A stretch of 64,000 nt of DNA from positions 1 to 64,000 of the forward strand of contig JAFUBS010000004.1 of the NCBI GenBank assembly GCA_017460105.1, given 5' to 3'. The position numbers were made by a program, and so were the translations under genes. This document shows, one piece after another, positions 20,642 to 27,423 of this stretch. The notes under the pieces were generated by a model. That model searched no databases. It was not told where the DNA came from and was given only the letters and a program-made list of their open reading frames with translations. This stretch comes from Candidatus Saccharimonadota bacterium (GTDB lineage Bacteria > Patescibacteriota > Saccharimonadia > Saccharimonadales > Saccharimonadaceae). Each line of letters starts with the position of its first letter. Position 1 is the first letter of the stretch.

Positions 20642-21488
20642 TTCTCATTGCCATCTGCATGATCGGGAGTTCTTTACGGAAGAGCAAGCAGAGGCAATGC
20701 TGGAGCGAGCACGTGGTAACGGCATAGAAAAGATAATTTGTATCGGCACCAACCACGAAGATTCGCTCGCGGCACGCGATTTTGCTTCGCTTCATGATGG
20801 TGTCTATTGGACTTACGGCATACACCCCGAGAACAGTAAGGAGATTGATTATAACTTTTTCTCATCGAGACTTGAATTTTTGAGCACGTCATACGCTGGT
20901 GCGCCGACAGAACCGTCCCTTCGGGACGAACCTGTCGGGCACGGCAGGAATATACGTGTCAAAAATTCAAATCATGGCATGATTCGAAAAAGTTATAATC
21001 AATCTCCTATCGCTATCGGTGAGGTAGGGCTAGACTATCATTATGAGGGGTATAATCGTGAGACACAAATACGTTTATTCGAAGAGATGTTGCAACTGGC
21101 AGTAGACAATGATTTACCGCTGTCGTTTCATGTGCGCGAAGCATTTGACGATTTCTTTCCGGTGGTCGCTAATTTTCCTGGCGTACGTGGCGTAGTGCAT
21201 AGTTTTTCGGATAATAAGAAGAATTTGAAACGCATTTTGAACGAAACAGAGTTTTATGTTGGCGTAAATGGCATGGCGACATATTCCACTTTGCCGACGC
21301 CACCTCTAGAAAGGATTTTGCTCGAAACTGACGCTCCTTTCTTGACACCAGTACCATTTCGTGGTATAATTAATGAATGTGCTTATATTCGCAATATAGC
21401 CGAATGGCTAGCCGCGAAGCTCAGCATTCCATTTGATGTAATAGAGGAGGCAACGACTCAAAATGCAAAACAATTATTCAAATTCTAG
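20631..21488 (+). CDS. tatD: TatD-family metal-dependent hydrolase/DNase with in-frame palindromic insertion
   Basis: 285 residues. TatD enzymes are TIM-barrel 3'-5' exonucleases of DNA repair. Metal motifs: DSHCHLH at the N-terminus, IGEVGLDYHY, PLSFHVREA, GVVHSFS and LLETDAPFL. Between YGIHPENSKEID and SPIAIGEVGL there are about 50 extra residues, including SLRDEPVGHGRNIRV, encoded by a 162-bp palindromic element (20843-21004) also found twice in mnmA. Without it the enzyme would be about 235 residues. The insertion falls in a surface loop before a conserved strand, so activity may survive. Overlaps typA. Confidence 0.92.
   Translation: MLIDSHCHLHDREFFTEEQAEAMLERARGNGIEKIICIGTNHEDSLAARDFASLHDGVYWTYGIHPENSKEIDYNFFSSRLEFLSTSYAGAPTEPSLRDEPVGHGRNIRVKNSNHGMIRKSYNQSPIAIGEVGLDYHYEGYNRETQIRLFEEMLQLAVDNDLPLSFHVREAFDDFFPVVANFPGVRGVVHSFSDNKKNLKRILNETEFYVGVNGMATYSTLPTPPLERILLETDAPFLTPVPFRGIINECAYIRNIAEWLAAKLSIPFDVIEEATTQNAKQLFKF
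20843..21004 (+). repeat. Palindromic coding element, family 1 (copy in tatD)
   Basis: The outer arms GATTGATTATAACTTTTTC (20843-20861) and its exact complement (20986-21004) enclose inner arms around CTTGAATTTTTGA/TCAAAAATTCAAA and a GC-rich core with the CGTCCCTTCGGGACG hairpin. The core is shared with 27850-28018 and 28511-28666. The whole element is read in frame through tatD. Confidence 0.93.
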
Positions 21489-21618
21489 CGTGCCAGCTTT
21501 TAACAGGAGCATTGATTTTGATTACAATGTCGTCGCTGATGATGGAAATTCCGCAATCTATCAGGAACTTTTGCAAATTTCGGAGGAGATAGAAAAATGT
21601 CGCTTAAGAAATTGTTAG
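21463..21618 (+). CDS. Candidate 51-residue overlapping small protein
   Basis: ATG 21463 follows a GAGGAGG site by about 13 nt and opens a 51-codon frame ending TAG at 21616-21618. It overlaps the tatD 3' end by 26 bp and the next gene by 22 bp, each in a different frame, and it contains the next gene's ribosome site. The sequence is Asn/Ser-rich then acidic (FDYNVVADDGNSAIYQELL), with no known domain. It could couple translation from tatD to the gene at 21597 or be a real small protein. Confidence 0.4.
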   Translation: MQNNYSNSSVPAFNRSIDFDYNVVADDGNSAIYQELLQISEEIEKCRLRNC

Positions 21619-21983
21619 CAAATTGGAAGGAAAACAGACCTTCGAAGCGCGTACGCGCTGCTAAATACTCAAACAAACTGACCTATAGTGAGTTGGTGGA
21701 TTATGAAGCAAAGCTCGGCAGGACGGTTTTTGGACCAATCCCGAGTAACCGCCAACGCGAGTTTTTTAAAGATCGTGATAACGTCTGGATTTGGTATGAA
21801 CGATTCCCAGATGCGGCGGGCGTGATGCAAGAGATGACAGTAAGATATGACATTCGCCCAACTGGCGTATTCAAAAAAGCGTCAAATGGAAAGTTTGAGA
21901 AACTTGATGGCGTGGAGCTTAATAATTTTCGAATCGCCGTAGAGAGATACGAGCAACTTGTGAAATCCGAACTTTATTGCTAG
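21597..21983 (+). CDS. Conserved-looking hypothetical protein
   Basis: 128 residues, basic N-terminus (LLANWKENRPSKRVRAAKYSNK), then a compact alpha/beta stretch with FGPIPSNRQREFFKDRDNVWIWYERF and an RYDIRP strand. No membrane segment or signal. GGAGGAGAT ribosome site just upstream. It sits between tatD and a single-pass membrane protein in the same orientation, 9 bp before the next gene, so probably co-transcribed. Not recognised; nucleic-acid binding is possible given the basic N-terminus but unsupported. Confidence 0.75.
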   Translation: MSLKKLLANWKENRPSKRVRAAKYSNKLTYSELVDYEAKLGRTVFGPIPSNRQREFFKDRDNVWIWYERFPDAAGVMQEMTVRYDIRPTGVFKKASNGKFEKLDGVELNNFRIAVERYEQLVKSELYC

Positions 21984-21992
21984 AATAAGGTT

Positions 21993-22586
21993 ATGGATAA
22001 AGAAGCAGAAATCGTTACAGCAAAAAAAGATTTAAAAGCAAAAAGCGGTAGCAAGAAGCTTCGCAACGTAAAAAATACTGAGACCGAACAAAAAGTCGCT
22101 GCAGAGAAAAAAGCTGTTCCAGAGAAACCGTCCGTCGCAGAGACACCAAAGCCAAAGAAGAACACTAAGAAGCGAGTAGGGATTGCGATTTTTGTGATTG
22201 GCATGTTGTCGCTCGTTGCCGGAATTGTTTTGATGCTAATAAACCTGTTGGCAAAGCCTGCAGTGCGTGATGCGGATTTTATTGTCAGCGTCGGAACATG
22301 GGAAAGAGAAAATGCCCCGGGCGTGATTTGGAATTTTACGGAAATCGGCAAAGGAAAGCTCACCACCAATAACCACAAGAATGATTACGATTTTATTTGG
22401 TCACTCGATGCCAAGACGCTAAAAATCGAGACTAGCTGGCTGTACGAGCTTAATAACGAATATAGCTACAATATAAATCAGGACGACAAAATTTTGACTT
22501 TGTCTACCGGAGAAGGCGAGAACCTAGTCAATATCAATTTCCACCCCGCAAGTAGCGTCGACCCCGAGGTTACTGAGGATAACTAG
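21993..22586 (+). CDS. Single-pass membrane protein with beta-rich C-terminal domain
   Basis: 197 residues. Lys/Ala/Glu-rich cytoplasmic segment (1-60), one membrane helix (~65-88, IAIFVIGMLSLVAGIVLMLIN), then an extracytoplasmic domain of about 100 residues with GTWERENAPGVIWNFTEIGKG and repeated beta strands, reminiscent of DUF5640/lipocalin-like folds. This likeness is by eye only. Its 3' end overlaps the convergent DUF1846-type gene by 63 bp, so both mRNAs would be complementary there. Confidence 0.7.
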   Translation: MDKEAEIVTAKKDLKAKSGSKKLRNVKNTETEQKVAAEKKAVPEKPSVAETPKPKKNTKKRVGIAIFVIGMLSLVAGIVLMLINLLAKPAVRDADFIVSVGTWERENAPGVIWNFTEIGKGKLTTNNHKNDYDFIWSLDAKTLKIETSWLYELNNEYSYNINQDDKILTLSTGEGENLVNINFHPASSVDPEVTEDN

Positions 22587-23993
22587 TTCGTCATCTGGTA
22601 TCATATGAGTGGAATGCAGCTGCGCATCCTGGAATTTGTCGAGGCTTTCGATAGTTTTCTTGGCGAGCGGATTCGTGGCAGAACAAATCGACAGCGCCAT
22701 CAGGACCTCTCCGAGTTTCAAATACGATTCACGGAAATTGGAGGTCTTGTTTTTGATTTCGAGAATTGGCTCGAGCACAGCCGGAGCGATTAGGTCTACT
22801 TCGTCTGGAATGCGATTAATTATTTTCAGCGCATTTAGAACCGTACTAGAAATTGGCGAAAGATATCCAGTCTTGCGTCCGGCGGCAAATTTTTTGCGCC
22901 CAAGTTGAATGGCGGCACTGGGAAGATTGCCGGATTTTGTGCGTTTTTCTTCGGCAACAGAAACGACTGCTCGTTCAGTCTCGGAGATTCCTAGTTCGTT
23001 CATTAGTAGTTTTATACGCTCGGGGACATCTTCGGACGCAGCACCTTTCTTGAGGTCGGTGAGCGCACGATAGTAGCGGCGGATAATCTCGTCTTTGGCG
23101 GCACGTTGAACGGCTTTGTCATCGGTGATACATTCACCAATCACGTTTACGCCCATATCAGTAGGCGAATAATAGATAGTTTTCTTGGTAATCCGCTTCA
23201 ATATCTCCTTGAGGACCGGGAAAGTTTCGAGGTCACGATTGTAGTTTACAGCAGTAACGCCGTATTTTTCGAGATGAAAGTGGTCGATCATATTCTTGTC
23301 ATTAAGGTCGGCAGTGGCAGCCTCGTAAGCGACGTTGACAGGGTGTTTTAGTGGTAAGGACCAGACAGGGAAGGTCTCGAACTTCGCATAGCCGGCGTTG
23401 ACGCCACGCTTGTATTCGTGATAAAGCTGAGAGAGGCTGGTCGCGAGCTTGCCGGAGCAAGGACCTGGAGCCGAGACGACCACGAGCGGTTTCGTCGTTT
23501 CAATGTAAGGATTCGCGCCGTATCCCTCGTCACTAACAATAGTGTCAACATCGGTCGGATAGCCCTTAGTAAAAGTATGAAAATACGTTTTTACCTTGTA
23601 GTCGCGCAATTTGTTGGCAAAATCTTTGGCTTTCTTCTGACCGTCGAATAATGTAATTACAACAGAACTAACGTAAATACCTTTACTACGAAGAAATCCA
23701 ATCAAGCGCAGTACCTCAGTCTCATAGGAAATCATGTGGTCGGCACGAATCTTGGACTTCTCGATAGCATTGGCATTGATACAAAGAATGACCTCGGCAT
23801 CGTCCTTGAATTCCTGAAGGAGACGAATCTTGAGGTCGGGTGAAAATCCTGGGAGCGTGCGCGCAGCGTGCTGGTCGTCTATCAACTTGCCGCCGAACTC
23901 CAAATAGAGTTTGTCGAACATTTTGATACGTTGCCCAATCTTCTTCTTCTGAATTTTGAGATACTTTTCTGCATCGAAACACTTTTTTGTCAC
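22524..23993 (-). CDS. DUF1846 family protein
   Basis: 489 residues, the normal size of the DUF1846 (PF08903) family. Hallmarks: CFDAEKYLKIQKKKIGQRI at the N-terminus, LYLEFGGKLIDDQHAARTLPGF, VVSAPGPCSGKLATSLSQLYHE, and FPVWSLPLKHPVN. The family is widespread in Firmicutes and anaerobes and has a Rossmann-like core; its biochemical role is not established. The PGPCSGK loop resembles a nucleotide-binding turn. The last 63 bp overlap the oppositely read gene at 21993. A GGAGG-type site precedes ATG. Confidence 0.9.
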   Translation of the reverse strand: MTKKCFDAEKYLKIQKKKIGQRIKMFDKLYLEFGGKLIDDQHAARTLPGFSPDLKIRLLQEFKDDAEVILCINANAIEKSKIRADHMISYETEVLRLIGFLRSKGIYVSSVVITLFDGQKKAKDFANKLRDYKVKTYFHTFTKGYPTDVDTIVSDEGYGANPYIETTKPLVVVSAPGPCSGKLATSLSQLYHEYKRGVNAGYAKFETFPVWSLPLKHPVNVAYEAATADLNDKNMIDHFHLEKYGVTAVNYNRDLETFPVLKEILKRITKKTIYYSPTDMGVNVIGECITDDKAVQRAAKDEIIRRYYRALTDLKKGAASEDVPERIKLLMNELGISETERAVVSVAEEKRTKSGNLPSAAIQLGRKKFAAGRKTGYLSPISSTVLNALKIINRIPDEVDLIAPAVLEPILEIKNKTSNFRESYLKLGEVLMALSICSATNPLAKKTIESLDKFQDAQLHSTHMIPDDELVILSNLGVDATCGVEIDID

Positions 23994-24116
23994 GGGACCT
24001 CCTTAATATTTTTTATTATATCACAAGGGTTTTGGCTGGGTACTCTTGATTTTTCGCATTGTTTGTGACATAATTTTTACAGAGATTTTTATCTTGCAAA
24101 TTAGGAGGGTGGCAAA

Positions 24117-24587
24117 ATGAAGATTAAAATCGGAGATAAAGTTTATTTACAGCTAATGGACATCGTTTTTCTGGATATGCACAGATTGGTGCCTGGGCGA
24201 GGTTTCTTCGCAACCTGCAAAAAAGTCTTTGAGGATGCAGACAAAAAGGAGTTTTGCTTTGGCTATTCATTTAGCGATCCAAGAGTAATTGAATGGATTA
24301 TGAACCAGAATTACATCGTTGACTACGACGAAGTAGTCAAGGCTGACTCCGAAGTGATAGCGGAGTATTGCTTCGCTTTGGAGAACTACTACGAAATGCT
24401 GTGGAAAGAGTGCCTTTCTGGCTTGGATGATTCAAACTCAAGCGATGAAGAAATCGTGCGAACAAGGGCAGAGCAAGACTATCAGATTTTTCAATTGGAT
24501 ATGGTGCTCAAATATCGCGAGGACAAAATCGAGATTGATTTCCCGCCAGAATATCATCCGTTCGCAAATGACCTTAGGATGTCTTAA
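24117..24587 (+). CDS. Hypothetical acidic soluble protein
   Basis: 156 residues, acidic, with no signal or membrane helix. Begins with a beta-rich MKIKIGDKVYLQLMDIVFLDM and has a helical, Glu-rich second half (residues ~75-135). Own promoter-like TTGATT...GACATAAT upstream, AGGAGG ribosome site, and a strong terminator at 24596-24620, so it is a monocistronic unit between two unrelated genes. Family not recognised. Confidence 0.75.
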   Translation: MKIKIGDKVYLQLMDIVFLDMHRLVPGRGFFATCKKVFEDADKKEFCFGYSFSDPRVIEWIMNQNYIVDYDEVVKADSEVIAEYCFALENYYEMLWKECLSGLDDSNSSDEEIVRTRAEQDYQIFQLDMVLKYREDKIEIDFPPEYHPFANDLRMS

Positions 24588-24595
24588 TCTTCAGC

Positions 24596-24620
24596 GCGCT
24601 CCAAGCTGGAGCGCTTTTTT
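24596..24620 (+). terminator. Rho-independent terminator
   Basis: GCGCTCC (24596-24602) pairs with GGAGCGC (24608-24614), followed by six T. Ends transcription of the gene at 24117. Confidence 0.9.
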
Positions 24621-24649
24621 ATTCTTGAAAAATATGTTATAATATAGTT

Positions 24650-25777
24650 ATGATTTATCTAGACCATGCGGCGGCGACGCCAGTTTCGGAGCGGGTTTTT
24701 GAGGCGATGAAGTCGTATTTTTCTGTTGATTTTTTTAACCCTTCGGCGGCATATTTGCCCGCAAAAAAGGTGGCAGCTGATTATGAAAATGCGAAGGCGA
24801 TGATCGGACATGCGATTGGCGCGAAGGCGAACGATATCGTGATTACTGCTGGGGCAACTGAGGCAAATAATTTGGCGTTAAACGTGACCACGTCCCCCAT
24901 TTTGTTCCTCGTCACCGAGCATGATTCAGTGAGGAAGGTGGCGGAGCAATATGGTGGCGAGGCGATTGCAGTTGACAAGAATGGGCGAATCCTGCTTGAA
25001 GATTTGAAATCTAAGATTACTGACGAGACAATGCTGATTTCGGTCTCGCTCGTAAATAATGAATTGGGCGTAATACAGCCGCTGTCGGAAATTGCGGCGA
25101 TTATTCGCGATATAAGATTTGATAGATTGAAGCGTGGAATAAAGACACCATTATATCTGCATTCGGACGCATCGCAGGCGATGAACTTGTTGGACGTAAA
25201 TGTGGCGCGACTGGGCGTGGATTTGATGACGCTCAATGCGGCAAAGGTATATGGACCAAAGGGAGTCGGCGCACTATATGTAGCGCACGGAGTAAAATTG
25301 CAGCCTCTAACGCGCGGAGGTGGACAAGAGAACGGGCTACGCTCTGGCACAGAAAATGTGCCCGGCGTGGTAGGTTTCGCTACGGCAATTGCAGAAGCGA
25401 AAGAGCATATTAATGGCAATCGCAAAAAATACGCCGCGTGGCGGAAGATTTTGCTGTCGGAACTTCATGATTATGAACTAATCAACAAAAAGCATGCGCT
25501 TGACAACTTTGTTGTTTTATGCTATAATGGTATAGATGCGGAACGATTAGTGTTCCTTCTTGAAGAAAAAGGTATTTATGTTTCTACTGGGGCGGCATGC
25601 GCGGCGTCTAAAGGTGTGCGTTCGCATGTGCTAGTAGCAATTGGGCTGTCTGATGAGGAAATTGCAGGTTCGCTGCGCCTGACTATGGGCGAAACGAATA
25701 CCGAAGAGCAGATTCGTGAAGCCGCAAAAACCATAAACGAGGTGGTCGCCAAAGAGCGTGCGAGAGTCACTGGCTAA
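24650..25777 (+). CDS. Cysteine desulfurase (NifS/IscS type)
   Basis: 375 residues. PLP enzyme releasing sulfur from cysteine as a persulfide. Seen: MIYLDHAAATPV, ITAGATEANNLAL, HSDASQ, the PLP lysine in LNAAKVYGPKGVGALYV (the usual His before Lys is Ala) and the active-site cysteine in STGAACAASKG. mnmA lies 1.6 kb downstream, so a main job is probably sulfur supply for 2-thiouridine in tRNA. Start 7 bp after TATAAT (leaderless type). No Fe-S scaffold gene is present nearby. Confidence 0.93.
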   Translation: MIYLDHAAATPVSERVFEAMKSYFSVDFFNPSAAYLPAKKVAADYENAKAMIGHAIGAKANDIVITAGATEANNLALNVTTSPILFLVTEHDSVRKVAEQYGGEAIAVDKNGRILLEDLKSKITDETMLISVSLVNNELGVIQPLSEIAAIIRDIRFDRLKRGIKTPLYLHSDASQAMNLLDVNVARLGVDLMTLNAAKVYGPKGVGALYVAHGVKLQPLTRGGGQENGLRSGTENVPGVVGFATAIAEAKEHINGNRKKYAAWRKILLSELHDYELINKKHALDNFVVLCYNGIDAERLVFLLEEKGIYVSTGAACAASKGVRSHVLVAIGLSDEEIAGSLRLTMGETNTEEQIREAAKTINEVVAKERARVTG

Positions 25778-25869
25778 TGCCGACTGACGAAATGATAATT
25801 TAAGTGTGGACTAGCTTTTAAGGATTATCTATATGCTATGCCTGAGTTACTTGTGCAAGTTTACGTAAT

Positions 25870-26463
25870 TTGCGCTATTTTACATTATGTGTTATAATTA
25901 GCGATAAATGGTGCTACGCTGAATGTTCTGATTATAAAATCGAGGACGACATGTCTCTAGATCTCGCGAAAAAAATTCTTAATGTTTTAGTTGAGATCGG
26001 AATTAAGCATGTTATTCTCATTGGTGGCGACAACGAGACGATCTTAAAGATTTTTCCCATACTAAATGAGCTCTATGAAGGGCGCGTTGTCTTGGAACCC
26101 AGGTTACCGCTTTGTGTTTTCCCGAAGGATTTCCTTAAAAAATTGATTTCCGAAGGACAAATACAAAACATGTGCCATGTGCAAAATCGTTCGGGTATTG
26201 TCTTCGACAATGATGGATATATTTTGCCCTGTAATAGTATGGTTGAGGTAAAAATGGGTAAAATCGGCAAAGACTTTTCAAATGGCAAAGAATTGCTTGC
26301 CCTCTTGAATAGCGATGACATTCGTAGCGGGTATGTGGAAATGCTGAAATACCCGTCAGAAGAATGTACTTTCTGTAATCTGAATGATTATTGTCGTGGT
26401 GGCTGTATCGTAAACTGGACCGTTCTAGATCCTGAAATATGCCACCGAATCGTTGAAGAATGA
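25870..26463 (+). CDS. Degenerate radical-SAM/SPASM maturase-like protein
   Basis: 197 residues, about half the usual 370-450 for radical-SAM/SPASM proteins. The N-terminal part resembles the first half of a SAM barrel (MSLDLAKKILNVLVEIGIKHVILIGG), but the Cys-x3-Cys-x2-Cys cluster reads C-YAE-C-SD-Y, lacking the third Cys, and the GGE loop reads GGD. The middle of the barrel is missing. The C-terminal SPASM-like part is well kept: IVFDNDGYILPCNSM then CTFCNLNDYCRGGC. The start is uncertain (TTG 25870, or ATG 25951), because a TGTTATAAT box lies within the first codons. Next to a Cys-rich peptide gene, so once a RiPP maturase; it may now be a cluster-binding accessory or a pseudogene. Confidence 0.65.
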   Translation: MRYFTLCVIISDKWCYAECSDYKIEDDMSLDLAKKILNVLVEIGIKHVILIGGDNETILKIFPILNELYEGRVVLEPRLPLCVFPKDFLKKLISEGQIQNMCHVQNRSGIVFDNDGYILPCNSMVEVKMGKIGKDFSNGKELLALLNSDDIRSGYVEMLKYPSEECTFCNLNDYCRGGCIVNWTVLDPEICHRIVEE

Positions 26464-26478
26464 AAGGAGGTGAAACAA

Positions 26479-26637
26479 ATGGCAAAGTTTTTATCCATGC
26501 TCCGTAAAACTGGATCAACAAAAGTTAAGAACATGAAGAACGCGCGCAAGCACGTTGCTGGCATGGACTGTTCAGCCTGTTCTGCTTGTGACTGCGCATG
26601 CTTCTGCGATTGCCAGGGCGGCGGAGTAGGTGGCTAA
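26479..26637 (+). CDS. Cys-rich 52-residue peptide, candidate RiPP precursor
   Basis: ATG 26479 with a strong AAAGGAGGTG site, 52 codons. A basic leader-like half (MAKFLSMLRKTGSTKVKNMK) is followed by a core with seven cysteines in fifteen residues, CSACSACDCACFCDC, and a Gly-rich tail QGGGVGG. It lies 15 bp after the SPASM-type gene and is followed by a terminator and an HExxH protein gene, the usual layout of radical-SAM modified peptides (ranthipeptide/SCIFF-like). Alternatives: a metallothionein-like or Fe-S-binding peptide. Function not demonstrated. Confidence 0.75.
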   Translation: MAKFLSMLRKTGSTKVKNMKNARKHVAGMDCSACSACDCACFCDCQGGGVGG

Positions 26638-26661
26638 TTACGCCACTTTTTCATCTTATTT

Positions 26662-26694
26662 GCCTTCCGATTGACAAGTCGGGAGGCATTTTTT
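26662..26694 (+). terminator. Terminator whose loop holds the next promoter's -35 box
   Basis: GCCTTCCGA (26662-26670) pairs with TCGGGAGGC (26679-26687, one G-T pair) and is followed by six T. The loop includes TTGACA. Confidence 0.8.
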
Positions 26695-26699
26695 ATAAT
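26671..26699 (+). promoter_or_regulatory. Consensus promoter of the HExxH gene
   Basis: TTGACA (26671-26676), 17-bp spacer, TATAAT (26694-26699), a perfect sigma-70 consensus, overlapping the terminator of the peptide operon; ATG 26706 is 6 bp after the -10. Confidence 0.8.
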
Positions 26700-26705
26700 T
26701 AGAAC

Positions 26706-27401
26706 ATGGAAATCAGGCAGTTTCAAGTAATATATAGCCCAGAAAAAGATGCAAAAAACTGGTTTGAGGCGACCAGAAGTACTGCTTTCTATGGCAAGTC
26801 GTGGTCGGACGGGCTATTTGGCTATTATCTTAAATTATTCAACCAGATTTCTAAGTTGTCAGACGAGAAAGCTCTTAAAGAAGCCAAAGACATAGTCGTA
26901 TCACTTTATGACGATAGAGCCAGAGCCAAAAAGCAACAAATAGAGAAAAAACTCAAGTCAAATTTTCAAGATGCGTGTGCATGGATTGAGAAAACAACTG
27001 GCAAACATTTCTCAGAAGAAAAAACAACTATATTTTTAACAACTTTTCCACGAGCTCCATATTCGCCTGAAGAAAATCTATTTTATTTTTGTGTACATTG
27101 GGATGATATTATTGGTGTATTTTTGCACGAGGCAATTCATATGCAAATATATCGTTACTGGAGAACAAACAGTAAAAGTCGTGTTTCGGAGCTGTCTGAG
27201 GATAATTTTATTATTTTAAGTGAATCAATGACATTTTTAGTTAATGAAGCACCCAAAAATCTAGTGATAAAAAAAGACAGTGGTTATCCAGAACACTCTG
27301 AACTCAGAAAGGAGCTTAGTAGAGTTCGTAAGGAAAAGAAACTAAACTTTGGCGAGTTGTTGGAATTTGGAGCAAAAAAATTGCTACTTCTACAAAACTA
27401 A
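26706..27401 (+). CDS. Putative zinc peptidase (HExxH protein)
   Basis: 231 residues, no signal peptide or membrane helix. Contains FLHEAIHMQIYRYW (~140-153), an HExxH zinc motif, with a possible third ligand Glu in ILSESMTFLVNEA about 30 residues later (gluzincin-like spacing). Predicted cytoplasmic metalloprotease. It follows the candidate RiPP precursor and could remove its leader, but it has its own perfect promoter. The zincin assignment rests on the motif alone; no named family recognised. Confidence 0.7.
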   Translation: MEIRQFQVIYSPEKDAKNWFEATRSTAFYGKSWSDGLFGYYLKLFNQISKLSDEKALKEAKDIVVSLYDDRARAKKQQIEKKLKSNFQDACAWIEKTTGKHFSEEKTTIFLTTFPRAPYSPEENLFYFCVHWDDIIGVFLHEAIHMQIYRYWRTNSKSRVSELSEDNFIILSESMTFLVNEAPKNLVIKKDSGYPEHSELRKELSRVRKEKKLNFGELLEFGAKKLLLLQN

Positions 27402-27423
27402 TATTATATGTTATAATATTGTA

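Noticed and set aside
24781-25425. Minus-strand open frame opposite the cysteine desulfurase gene
   Set aside because: Mirror of a strongly conserved gene, with no protein-like composition or start signals.
27349-27423. mnmA starting at 27349
   Set aside because: It would overlap the HExxH gene by 53 bp and lie upstream of the TGTTATAAT box; MnmA homology begins after 27424.
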